A stretch of DNA of 22,801 bases from Oceanococcus sp041619555 (GTDB lineage Bacteria; Pseudomonadota; Gammaproteobacteria; Nevskiales; Oceanococcaceae), in assembly GCA_041619555.1 (NCBI GenBank), contig JBFKDQ010000058.1, forward strand, positions 1 to 22,801, written 5' to 3'. Position 1 is the first letter of the stretch. The number at the start of each line of letters is the position of its first letter. The position numbers were made by a program, and so were the translations under genes. Below are positions 16,601-22,801 of this stretch, in pieces. The notes beneath the pieces were generated by a model. It was not told where the DNA came from. It was given only the letters and a program-made list of their open reading frames with translations, and made no database searches.

Positions 16601-16807
16601 GCGATGCTGCCCTTGCTGCTATCCAGCGGCCCGGGCGCCGCCGCCCGCTTCTCGCTCGGCCTGGTGATCGCCGCCGGCATGAGCCTGGGCACGTTGTTCA
16701 CCTTGTATGTGGTCCCCGCCATGTATCTGTATATCGGCCGCGACCACGCCGCCGACCGGATCGCGCAGGTCGCGCCGGCCGGTCCGCTGCCCCAGAACGA
16801 GTCCTGA
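13673..16807 (+). CDS. RND multidrug efflux permease (HAE1/AcrB family)
   Basis: A 1044-residue proton-driven inner-membrane pump of the AcrB/MexB class, close to the usual length. The first helix is at about residues 10-28 and two large periplasmic loops follow. The proton-relay residues are present: Asp400-Asp401 in GMVVDDAIIVLENI (TM4) and Lys933 in GVISKHGILIVEFAN (TM10), matching AcrB Asp407/Asp408/Lys940. Other family segments include FIKRPVLASVV, RQFPYLQNAQINVSVAYPGA and LVLAAQFESLRDPLIMLVTV. Substrates cannot be predicted from sequence; the MexK/VexF-like flavour is an impression only. It follows the adaptor by seven bases and shares one base (TGATG) with the downstream MMPL gene. No outer-membrane factor is encoded here, so it would borrow a TolC/OprM-like channel. 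Confidence 0.96.
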   Translation: MVITDIFIKRPVLASVVSAVILLIGLRAGMDLNVRQFPYLQNAQINVSVAYPGADAELMQGFVTTPLEREIAAADGIEFLSSSTGQGIATISAFLRLDKDPNEALTEISAKVASLRNEMPEGSEDAVVAIKEAGGTSAMYLSFYSEILTNSQIGDYLSREIEPQLAAIPGIEAANIIGASAFAMRIWLKPDRMVAHNLTASEVLAAVRSNNFLSAVGETRGNYVKISLRADTNLRDAEAFRDLIVASNARDVVRLRDVANVVLGSESYDLSARWDGKKAIFVGIDVRPDANVLDVTDAVLALWPDIQARLPQGLEAEVGYDSTVYIRDAIAEVRATLVEAVFIVVGVIFLFLGSVRSSIIPAITVPLSLIGALSLMLLMGFSINLLTLLAMVLAIGMVVDDAIIVLENIHRHIENGMSPGDAAIKGARELVGPVIAMTITLVAVYAPIGFLSGITGTLFAEFAFTLAGAVLISGVVALTLTPMMCSKILRPVHGEAAQASRFERFLDDSFERWRLAYKARLHGALNTVHVIGLFGLIVFVSCYFLFRALPAELAPAEDGGFAILINESDGYSTLEYFDQYSKTSEALALAHPDVPHAFTLNSNFGGGTNAGFTGMIFTPWSERDKSTQQIIEELTPQLKSVSGLRTAVFQPPALPSPGQGYPIEIILKSTAAPSALYELGNELIGRAMATKKYFFLAPRLRFDRPEATVEIDREKAALMGVDMRQIAADLSAQLSGGQLNRFAYEGRAYKVIPQVQRFARINPQQLEGVFTRNREGQLVPLSTLVKISERTVPREIFHSQQLNSNTIIGVPRPGISQEEALHTLEQIAADIMPPGMQLDYSGASRQFRQEGRSLLATFAFALIIIYLVLAAQFESLRDPLIMLVTVPMSICGALLMVKIFAMTNGMKLTDFPGMSLNIYTQVGLITLIGVISKHGILIVEFANKLQASGYAKREAIEEAASIRFRPVLMTTAALVLAMLPLLLSSGPGAAARFSLGLVIAAGMSLGTLFTLYVVPAMYLYIGRDHAADRIAQVAPAGPLPQNES

Positions 16808-19293
16808 TGAAAAACACGCTGATCCGCTGGTATTTCCAGTTCACCCTGATGCGCGGCTGGCTCACCGGCCTGTTGCTACTGAGCCTGGCCTGCGGCGCCA
16901 TCTATTTCGCCCAGGATTTTCGGCTGGACGCTTCAGCCGACTCGCTGATTCTCGAGGATGATGACGATCTGCGGTATTTCCGCGAACTGTCCAAACGCTA
17001 TGGCAGCAACGAATCGGTCATCGTCGCTTACACCCCGCAAGGCGACCTGTTCAGCGACCCGGTCCTGGATCGAATCCAGGCCCTGCGCGACGATCTGGCC
17101 GCCCTGCCCCCGGTCAGTTCGGTGACCAGCCTGCTGGACGTGCCACTGCTCGATAGCCCGCGCATGAGCCTGTCCGAAGTCCAGGATGAAATCCGCACCT
17201 TGCGTTCCCCGGGCACCGACCGGGAGCTCGCCCGCCGCGAATTCGCCGAAAGCCCGCTTTACCGCAATCTGCTCACCGACCCGGCCGGGCAGACCACCGC
17301 GCTGCAGGTCAATCTGCAAAGCGACGCCGAGGCCAATGCCCTGCTGACCCGCCGGGAAGACCTGCGCCTCAAGGCCCGCAGCGAGGCCTTGAGCCCCGCA
17401 GAAGAGGACGAACTTGCTCGCGTCACCGCCAGCTATCGCGCGATCAGCGCCGAGCGCCAGGAAGACTCCCAGCAGACCATCGCGCAGATTCGCGCAGTGC
17501 TGGCGCGGCATCAGGAGCAAGCCAGCATTCACCTCGGCGGCCTGCCGATGATCGCCTCGGACATGATCGATTTCGTGCGTGCCGATATTCGTCTGTTCAG
17601 CCTGCTGGTCGGCGGTTTTCTGGTTCTGCTGCTGGCCCTCGCCTTCCGCCAGCTGCGCTGGGTTCTGGTGCCGATCGCGATCTGCGCCAGCGTCAGCCTG
17701 GTGATGGTCGGCCTGCTCGGCCTGATGCACTGGCCGGTTACCGTGGTGTCCTCCAACTTCACCTCGCTGACCCTGATCATCACCCTGTCCCTGGTCGTGC
17801 ATCTGGTGGTCCGCTACCGGGAGTTGCAGGGCAGTCAGCCACAGGCGGCCCAGCATCAGCTGGTGGAGCAGACCATACGCAGCAAGTTCGCTCCCTCGGT
17901 GTTTACCTCGGCCACCACCGTGGTGTCCTTCGGCTCGCTGGTCATCGCGGACATCCGTCCGGTCATCGATTTCGGCCAGATGATGGTGTGGAGCGTGGTG
18001 ATTGCCTTCGCCCTCACCTTCTTGATGTTTCCATGGCTGACGAAAAACCTGCGGCCCGCCGGACAGGGTGCGAACTCGCATGATGTCGCGGCAGTCATCA
18101 CCCGCGGTTTCGCCGCCGGTGTTCAGCGCCGCGGCGGCTTGATCCTCTTCAGCTACCTGATACTGACCGCCCTGGCCGTGCTCGGCATCCTGCGCCTGGG
18201 CGTGGAAAACCGCTTCATCGACTATTTCAAGGACAGCACCGAGATCTATCAGGGCATGGTGCTGATCGACAAGAAACTCGGCGGCACGACCCCGCTGGAC
18301 GTGGTGATCGATGCACCCGCCTCCTTCTTCGACAAGAAGGATGATTTCGTTGACGATTTCATGGATGAGTTCACCGACGATGGCGGCATTTCCGGCTCGA
18401 GCTACTGGTACAACGTTTTCGCGCTGGAGCAGGTCAAGGCAATCCACGATTACCTGGACGCCCTGCCGGAAACCGGCAAGGTGCTGTCCATGGCCACCAC
18501 CATGGAACTGATCACCATGCTCAACCGGGATGAAGCCCCGGACAATTTCACCCTGGCCCTGATGCATGGTCGCCTGCCGCCGGCCATCAAAGCCCAGCTG
18601 TTCGACCCCTACATGTCGGAGGACGGCAATCAGATGCGATTTGCGATCCGGGTGATCGACTCGGACCAGAATCTGCGCCGCGATGCCCTGCTGAAGAAAA
18701 TCCGCCAGGACCTCACCGAACAATTCCAGTTGCAACCGGAACAACTGCATCTGACCGGCGCCCTGGTGCTGTACAACAACGTGCTGCAAAGCCTGTTCGA
18801 ATCACAGATCCTGACCCTGGCCGCGGTCTTTGCAGCGATCAGCCTGATGCTCTGGGCCCTGTTCGGTTCGCTGCGTCTGGCCTTGATTGGCGTCATTCCG
18901 ACCCTGTTCGCCGCCGCGTCCATTCTTGGCCTGATGGGCTGGCTCAACATTCCGCTCGACATCATGACGATCACCATCGCCGCCATCACCATCGGCATCG
19001 GCGTCGACAATACCATTCACTATACGCATCGCTTCCAGGACGAAGTTGGTCGTGGCACCGCCCGCTGGGACGCGATGCGCAACACCCATGGCAGTGTCGG
19101 TCGCGCCATCTACCTGACCTCGATCATCGTCAGTCTGGGCTTTTCCATACTGGCGCTGTCGAATTTCGTGCCGATCGTGCTCTTCGGCCTGTTCACCGGA
19201 CTGGCCATGCTGCTCGCCCTGGTCGCCAATCTCAGCCTGCTGCCGCTGCTGCTGGTGAAACTGGGACCACGCGCTGCAGGGGGCGCCGGATGA
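16807..19293 (+). CDS. MMPL-type RND superfamily transporter
   Basis: An 828-residue membrane protein with the RND two-fold plan: helix 1 (about 16-36), a periplasmic domain, a helix cluster at 260-410, a second periplasmic domain, and helices at 670-825. The second half holds IGIGVDNTIHYTHRF with Asp734 and His738, the usual proton-relay motif of MMPL proteins. The equivalent place in the first half reads TLSLVVHLVVRYRE, with Ser328 in place of Asp, so the halves are asymmetric. MMPL proteins often move lipids, sterols or hopanoids, and the family is smaller than HAE1 pumps. The ATG overlaps the HAE1 permease stop by one base and the stop overlaps the ilvE start by four. A role in handling hydrophobic molecules is inferred; the substrate is unknown. 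Confidence 0.9.
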   Translation: MKNTLIRWYFQFTLMRGWLTGLLLLSLACGAIYFAQDFRLDASADSLILEDDDDLRYFRELSKRYGSNESVIVAYTPQGDLFSDPVLDRIQALRDDLAALPPVSSVTSLLDVPLLDSPRMSLSEVQDEIRTLRSPGTDRELARREFAESPLYRNLLTDPAGQTTALQVNLQSDAEANALLTRREDLRLKARSEALSPAEEDELARVTASYRAISAERQEDSQQTIAQIRAVLARHQEQASIHLGGLPMIASDMIDFVRADIRLFSLLVGGFLVLLLALAFRQLRWVLVPIAICASVSLVMVGLLGLMHWPVTVVSSNFTSLTLIITLSLVVHLVVRYRELQGSQPQAAQHQLVEQTIRSKFAPSVFTSATTVVSFGSLVIADIRPVIDFGQMMVWSVVIAFALTFLMFPWLTKNLRPAGQGANSHDVAAVITRGFAAGVQRRGGLILFSYLILTALAVLGILRLGVENRFIDYFKDSTEIYQGMVLIDKKLGGTTPLDVVIDAPASFFDKKDDFVDDFMDEFTDDGGISGSSYWYNVFALEQVKAIHDYLDALPETGKVLSMATTMELITMLNRDEAPDNFTLALMHGRLPPAIKAQLFDPYMSEDGNQMRFAIRVIDSDQNLRRDALLKKIRQDLTEQFQLQPEQLHLTGALVLYNNVLQSLFESQILTLAAVFAAISLMLWALFGSLRLALIGVIPTLFAAASILGLMGWLNIPLDIMTITIAAITIGIGVDNTIHYTHRFQDEVGRGTARWDAMRNTHGSVGRAIYLTSIIVSLGFSILALSNFVPIVLFGLFTGLAMLLALVANLSLLPLLLVKLGPRAAGGAG

Positions 19294-20333
19294 ACGTGCC
19301 CACTGCACTGCAAAGCGCGATCGATCAGTTCGAGCTGCCGGAACCGCTGGGCTTTGGTCGCGTCACCGGCCCAGCCCTGTTTGTCGCCGATTACCATCAC
19401 GGCCAATGGCAGGACGGCACCCTGCAAACCTATTCCGCCATCGCCCTGAATCCGGCGGCAACCGCCCTCCAATTCGCCCAGCAATGCTTCGAGGGGCTCA
19501 AGGCCTTCTGGGTTGAACAGGGCGCTCCAGCCCTGTTTCGTCCGGACCAGAACCATCAGCGCATGGCCCGCTCGGCGCAGCGCTTGTGCATGCCGGAAGT
19601 CCCTGAGGACCTGTTCATGCGGGGCGTGCGAGCGGTCACCGACGCCATGCGTCCGTTGATTCCGCGCGCATCGGGTGAATCCCTGTACCTTAGGCCGATG
19701 CTGTACGGCTGCGACACCCAGTATCCGCTCGCCAGTTCAGAGAGCTTCCGCTTCGCCATCGTCTGCAGTCCTTCGGCGGCCTATTTCGCCAAACCCATCC
19801 GGGTGGTGGTCGAGCGCGAGGCCTGCCGAGCTGCGATTGGCGGCACCGGTGATGTCAAGGCCGGCGGCAATTACGCCGCATCCATTCTGGCGACGAGGAA
19901 GTGTATCGATCGCGGCTATGATCAGCCCCTGTGGCTGGATCCAAAGGAACGGCGTTACGTCGAGGAATTGTCGGCAATGAACATCTGCGCCGTCATCGAC
20001 GATGAACTGCATACCCCGGCCCTGAATGGATCGATCCTGCCGGGCATCACCCGGGCCAGCCTGCTGACCCTGGCCGCCGATCTGGGTCACCGGGCCGTGG
20101 AACGGGCGATGGACATCGACGAATTGATGGACGACATCGCCAGCGGGCGTTGCAGCGAACTGTTTGCCTGCGGCACCGCCGCCATCGTCAACCCCATCGC
20201 GCTGCTGGCCGATGGCGAACGCAGCTTGGCATTACAGACCGTGGACGGCTTTGCCGCGCAACTCAAACGCGGCTTGCTGGACATTCAGGAAGGCCGTGCT
20301 GCCGATCCTCGCAACTGGATGCAGGGGATCTGA
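19290..20333 (+). CDS. ilvE: Branched-chain amino acid aminotransferase, class IV PLP enzyme
   Basis: A 347-residue aminotransferase that would interconvert Leu, Ile or Val and their 2-oxo acids with glutamate/2-oxoglutarate. The PLP-binding lysine is probably Lys190 in GGTGDVKAGGNYAAS. Upstream are QQCFEGLKAFW and ESLYLRPMLYG, and downstream EELSAMNICAVI and NGSILPGITRASLL, all typical of the type II (longer) branched-chain aminotransferases. LFACGTAAIVNPI forms the cofactor and phosphate-contact loop. The length agrees with this subgroup. The start codon overlaps the MMPL transporter stop as ATGA, an unexpected partner for an amino-acid gene. Whether it serves general metabolism or a specialised 2-oxo acid reaction tied to the transporters is not clear. 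Confidence 0.93.
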   Translation: MNVPTALQSAIDQFELPEPLGFGRVTGPALFVADYHHGQWQDGTLQTYSAIALNPAATALQFAQQCFEGLKAFWVEQGAPALFRPDQNHQRMARSAQRLCMPEVPEDLFMRGVRAVTDAMRPLIPRASGESLYLRPMLYGCDTQYPLASSESFRFAIVCSPSAAYFAKPIRVVVEREACRAAIGGTGDVKAGGNYAASILATRKCIDRGYDQPLWLDPKERRYVEELSAMNICAVIDDELHTPALNGSILPGITRASLLTLAADLGHRAVERAMDIDELMDDIASGRCSELFACGTAAIVNPIALLADGERSLALQTVDGFAAQLKRGLLDIQEGRAADPRNWMQGI

Positions 20334-20349
20334 TCAGTTCCGCAACGCC

Positions 20350-20841
20350 TCAATCGGACAGTTCTTTTTCCCAGAACATGGCCTGACCGAAGCGCGGATC
20401 CAGACCATAGGCCGCAAAACCGAAACGGCGATAGACCGCACACGCCGTCGCGTTGCCTTCCAGCACTTCCAGCGTCAGCTTGCAGCAACCGCGAGCGATG
20501 GCCTGGGACTCCACCCAGCGCAGCAAGGCCGTGCCGACACCCTGGCCCTGACAATCGGCCGTCACCGCGATATCGTGAATATTCAGGATCGGTCGTGCCT
20601 TGAAACTGGACAGGGTTTCGAAACAATTGACCAGTCCGAGCGCCCGGTCGGCGCGAACCGCGAGCCCGCTCAGAGCATGCGGCATGGCCGCCAGGCGCGC
20701 GGGCAAGGCCCGCTGGACATCCGCTGTCAGCGTCTGGCCGCCACCCATCTCGGAACACGCATATTCATTGAGCAATTCCAGCATGGCCGCGGCATCGCCA
20801 GGATCGGAGTAATCAAGCAAACGGATCTGCACATCGTCCAT
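20350..20841 (-). CDS. GNAT-family N-acetyltransferase
   Basis: A 163-residue GCN5-related acetyltransferase from the start I prefer (ATG at 20841, MDDVQIRLLDYSDPGDAAAM). The acetyl-CoA-binding motif is ILNIHDIAVTADCQGQGVGT with the Q-x-x-G-x-G/A loop, followed by TALLRWVESQAIARGC. NATACAVYRRFGFAAYGLD gives the last helix and strand. The substrate cannot be deduced. In-frame extension to 20958 would add about 39 residues of low-complexity, unlikely sequence and was not used. AGGA lies about 12 bases before the chosen start. The gene is convergent with ilvE, leaving only 16 bases between stop codons, and divergent from the collagen-like gene. Confidence 0.88.
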   Translation of the reverse strand: MDDVQIRLLDYSDPGDAAAMLELLNEYACSEMGGGQTLTADVQRALPARLAAMPHALSGLAVRADRALGLVNCFETLSSFKARPILNIHDIAVTADCQGQGVGTALLRWVESQAIARGCCKLTLEVLEGNATACAVYRRFGFAAYGLDPRFGQAMFWEKELSD

Positions 20842-20983
20842 GGGGGAGTTTTTTCCTGGCAAAACGGTGACATCAGGCTGAACCACTTCCATCCTATCGC
20901 AGTCCTCGATTGGGGCGCCATGATGTGCATGGCGCTTCAAGCCCGCCGGCAGGGCCAATCGAATGCGAAGGCAAGATTAACTA

Positions 20984-21012
20984 TTGCCAATCACATTTTC
21001 TTCACATATCGT
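20984..21012 (+). promoter_or_regulatory. Sigma-70-type promoter candidate for the collagen-like gene
   Basis: TTGCCA (20984-20989, five of six bases of the -35 consensus) is followed by 17 bases and TATCGT (21007-21012, four of six of the -10). It lies in an AT-rich island (about 20970-21040) that contrasts with the GC-rich surroundings. Transcription from here would give a leader of about 210 bases before the ATG at 21227. Confidence 0.45.
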
Positions 21013-21226
21013 TTGTTCTGGGCTTTTCTACATAAAACCAAGTGGCGTCTCCAGCGCCCAGACCGGTCCCGAAACCACGGGAAAGGAACCAAGGCAGGCG
21101 GATCTTCGCAGCTGAACTCGGCGGCGAGGGATCCATTCACTCTCACTGCATGCTGGCCATGTGTTCACGCGAAAGCACGGCAACCTTGACCAGGCCAGTT
21201 TTCACCTTTTTTCGGGACAACACACC
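21013..21226 (+). other. Long leader region with possible RNA structure
   Basis: No gene is evident in the 385-base divergent gap 20842-21226. Downstream of the promoter candidate, TCTGGGC (21017-21023) can pair with GCCCAGA (21056-21062). TCCCG (21067-21071) pairs with CGGGA (21078-21082) around a six-base loop. GCGG (21098-21101) pairs with TCGC (21106-21109). I could not match these to any riboswitch class I know. A weak GGGA precedes the ATG at 21227. Pairing by eye in GC-rich sequence is easily fortuitous. Confidence 0.3.
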
Positions 21227-22801
21227 ATGAAATTCAGAATGATCATCGGCGCTGCAGCGCTCTGGCTGCTCAGTAGCGGCAGCGCTATTGCGCAAGTCGC
21301 AGAAACACTGAAAATCCTTCAAATACAAGCTGTTTTCGTCGACAAGCCCAATGGCGAACTGGTCATTGTGGGTGAGGGCTTCACCGACGGGATCGTCGAA
21401 ACCACCCTGGACATCGAACTTCCGGAAGTGGTCACGGTTTCTCTCGGCGGCCAGATTATCGACATCCCGGCGGCACAGATCCAGGATGGCATGATCGTCG
21501 CGCCAATTTCCCCGCAGATTCCGAACGGAGACTATCGCCTGGTGGTGTATCGCACGATCAATGCGTTGGGTCTGCAACTCCCGGAAGCCCAGTTCGACGA
21601 GGCTCTGGTCTCGATCGCCGAACTGGCCAAAGGCGACAAGGGCGACACTGGCGAACGGGGTCCGGCAGGCCCACAAGGCGACCAGGGTCCGATCGGGCCG
21701 CAAGGCCCGGTGGGTGAGCGCGGACCTCAGGGACTGATGGGTGCGCAAGGCCCCAAGGGCGACCAGGGTTCGCTTGGACCACGCGGTGATCAAGGCCCCA
21801 CGGGACCACAGGGCCCGAAAGGCGACCAAGGGCCAATTGGTCCCAAAGGCGACCGCGGACTAACCGGCCCCCGTGGCATCCGCGGCGAACAAGGTCTGAC
21901 CGGTGCGGCCGGCGCGCAGGGCCAGAAAGGCGACCAGGGCCCGACCGGTCCGCAAGGCGCAAAGGGCGATCAAGGACCGATGGGGCCCAAAGGTGATCGT
22001 GGACTCACCGGGCGACAGGGCAACAAGGGCAACCAGGGTGAAATGGGCACGGGCATTCGCTCGGCACGGGTCAACCCCAATGGCTTGCTCATCATCGGGC
22101 TGACCGACAATACCAACCGCAACGCCGGCCATGTGGTTGGACCCGCCGGCCCACAAGGCCTTCAGGGCCCTCAAGGACCTGTTGGATCAACCGGACCAAT
22201 CGGACCTCAAGGCCTGAAAGGTGATACCGGCGCGCAAGGCCCCACCGGACCACAGGGTCCCAAGGGGGATCAAGGCTCGATTGGGCCCAAGGGTGATCGT
22301 GGCCTGACAGGCCAGCAGGGCAGCAAAGGGAATACCGGAGCGCAGGGTCCGAAAGGCGACCAGGGTCCGACCGGCCCCCAGGGACCAAAGGGTGATGCCG
22401 GACCGCAGGGTCCTCAGGGCATTGCCGGCGCCAAAGGTGACAAGGGCGACCAGGGTCTGATCGGACCCCAGGGGGCCAAAGGCGCCACTGGCGCCAAGGG
22501 CGACACCGGACCGCAGGGCCCTCAGGGCATTGCCGGCGCCAAGGGTGACAAGGGCGACCAGGGTCTGACCGGTCCGCAGGGGGCCAAAGGGGCCACTGGC
22601 GCCAAGGGCGACACCGGACCGCAGGGCCCTCAAGGCATTGCCGGCGTCAAAGGTGACAAGGGCGACCAGGGCCTGACCGGTCCGCAGGGGGCCAAAGGCG
22701 CCACTGGCGCCAAGGGCGACACCGGACCGCAGGGCCCTCAGGGCATTGCCGGCGCCAAGGGTGACAAGGGCGACCAGGGTCTGACCGGTCCGCAGGGGGC
22801 C
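21227..22801 (+). CDS. Secreted collagen-like (Gly-X-Y) protein, C-terminus outside window
   Basis: I translated 525 codons; the gene continues past the right edge. Residues 1-22 form a Sec signal peptide ending in SGSAIA. Residues 24-125 are a probable beta-rich domain (LQIQAVFVDKPNGELVIVGE, then VVTVSLGGQIIDIPAAQIQD and PQIPNGDYRLVVYR), similar in plan to IPT/TIG-like domains of other bacterial collagen-like proteins. A short helix (about 121-134) leads into 46 unbroken Gly-X-Y triplets (136-273). A non-collagenous insert follows (277-304, SARVNPNGLLIIGLTDNT). A second Gly-X-Y block then starts at Gly305 and runs to the edge (about 73 triplets). GPQ, GAK, GDK and GDQ triplets dominate; proline is common in X. 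The protein is expected to trimerise into an extracellular stalk or fibre, possibly for attachment. The missing C-terminus may carry an anchor or binding domain. Confidence 0.92.
   Translation, partial: MKFRMIIGAAALWLLSSGSAIAQVAETLKILQIQAVFVDKPNGELVIVGEGFTDGIVETTLDIELPEVVTVSLGGQIIDIPAAQIQDGMIVAPISPQIPNGDYRLVVYRTINALGLQLPEAQFDEALVSIAELAKGDKGDTGERGPAGPQGDQGPIGPQGPVGERGPQGLMGAQGPKGDQGSLGPRGDQGPTGPQGPKGDQGPIGPKGDRGLTGPRGIRGEQGLTGAAGAQGQKGDQGPTGPQGAKGDQGPMGPKGDRGLTGRQGNKGNQGEMGTGIRSARVNPNGLLIIGLTDNTNRNAGHVVGPAGPQGLQGPQGPVGSTGPIGPQGLKGDTGAQGPTGPQGPKGDQGSIGPKGDRGLTGQQGSKGNTGAQGPKGDQGPTGPQGPKGDAGPQGPQGIAGAKGDKGDQGLIGPQGAKGATGAKGDTGPQGPQGIAGAKGDKGDQGLTGPQGAKGATGAKGDTGPQGPQGIAGVKGDKGDQGLTGPQGAKGATGAKGDTGPQGPQGIAGAKGDKGDQGLTGPQGA
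22394..22801 (+). repeat. 108-base tandem repeats within the collagen-like gene
   Basis: Units begin at 22394, 22502, 22610 and 22718, the last cut after 84 bases. Each encodes 36 residues, or 12 Gly-X-Y triplets, beginning D-T-G-P-Q-G-P-Q-G-I-A-G. The later units differ at only a few bases (for example Ala to Val in GIAG-V-KGD of the third). The first unit has Ala for Thr at position 2 and Ile for Thr in the GLTG triplet. The near identity, including synonymous positions, points to recent duplication or gene conversion. Confidence 0.95.

Noticed and set aside
16933..18789. A 618-codon minus-strand open frame
   Set aside because: It is antisense to the MMPL transporter and rich in Gln/His/Gly without domains; the plus-strand gene is certain.
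20842..20958. N-terminal extension of the acetyltransferase
   Set aside because: The added residues are not part of the GNAT fold, and the ATG at 20841 places the domain at the usual distance.
21013..21226. Known riboswitch classes (cyclic-di-GMP-I, cobalamin, TPP, SAM, glycine)
   Set aside because: None of the conserved core strings I know for these classes occur in the leader.
21143..21829. Minus-strand open frames with regular Ala-Leu-Arg repeats opposite the collagen-like gene (also 21860-22633)
   Set aside because: The periodicity is the reverse reading of Gly-X-Y codons; the plus frame has a signal peptide and an intact triplet pattern.
22394..22801. Tandem repeats considered as a CRISPR array
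   Set aside because: Units are contiguous, in frame and encode Gly-X-Y triplets; there are no unique spacers between repeats.

Overview
The window reads as a chromosomal segment of a GC-rich, motile, Gram-negative bacterium. A gammaproteobacterium, possibly of the Xanthomonadales/Lysobacterales type, is my best guess. The reasons are the motC-motD / cheW / DUF2802 / STAS / response regulator / cheA / cheW / MCP gene order, the HAE1-type and MMPL-type RND pumps, and signal peptides typical of Gram-negatives. The taxonomic call is inference from gene order and family flavour. No rRNA, tRNA, insertion sequence or phage gene was seen.

Region 1 (1-6808, minus strand) is a motility and chemosensory operon transcribed right to left: motC, motD, a CheW-domain protein, a DUF2802 membrane protein, a STAS-domain protein, a CheY-like receiver, CheA, CheW and an MCP cut by the window edge. 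Overlaps (TGATG, ATGA) and gaps of roughly 15-45 bases in most of the block support one transcript. A sigma-28-like -10 element lies before motC. No cheR, cheB, cheZ or ParA-like gene is present in the window.

Region 2 (6996-10996, minus strand) holds a class I methyltransferase, a YaiI/UPF0178 protein, an FAD-dependent oxidoreductase resembling 3-ketosteroid dehydrogenases, a small membrane-anchored protein with a Cys/His-rich motif, and a ketosteroid isomerase-like protein carrying the expected catalytic Tyr14/Asp38/Asp100 set. Divergent from the isomerase is a LuxR-type regulator (11148-12356). A perfect 10-base palindrome lies between them. Together this suggests a small regulated module acting on steroids or steroid-like compounds.

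Region 3 (12532-20333, plus strand) is a tight operon: membrane fusion protein, HAE1-type RND permease, an MMPL-type RND protein and a branched-chain aminotransferase. The last three genes overlap each other by 1 and 4 bases. A perfect inverted repeat sits just upstream. No outer-membrane TolC-like gene is present.

Region 4 (20350-22801) holds a GNAT acetyltransferase (minus strand) and, divergently, a secreted collagen-like protein that runs off the right edge. The latter has a signal peptide, an N-terminal beta-rich domain, two Gly-X-Y blocks separated by a short non-collagenous insert, and nearly identical 108-base tandem repeats at its truncated end. It is preceded by an AT-rich promoter and a long, possibly structured leader.
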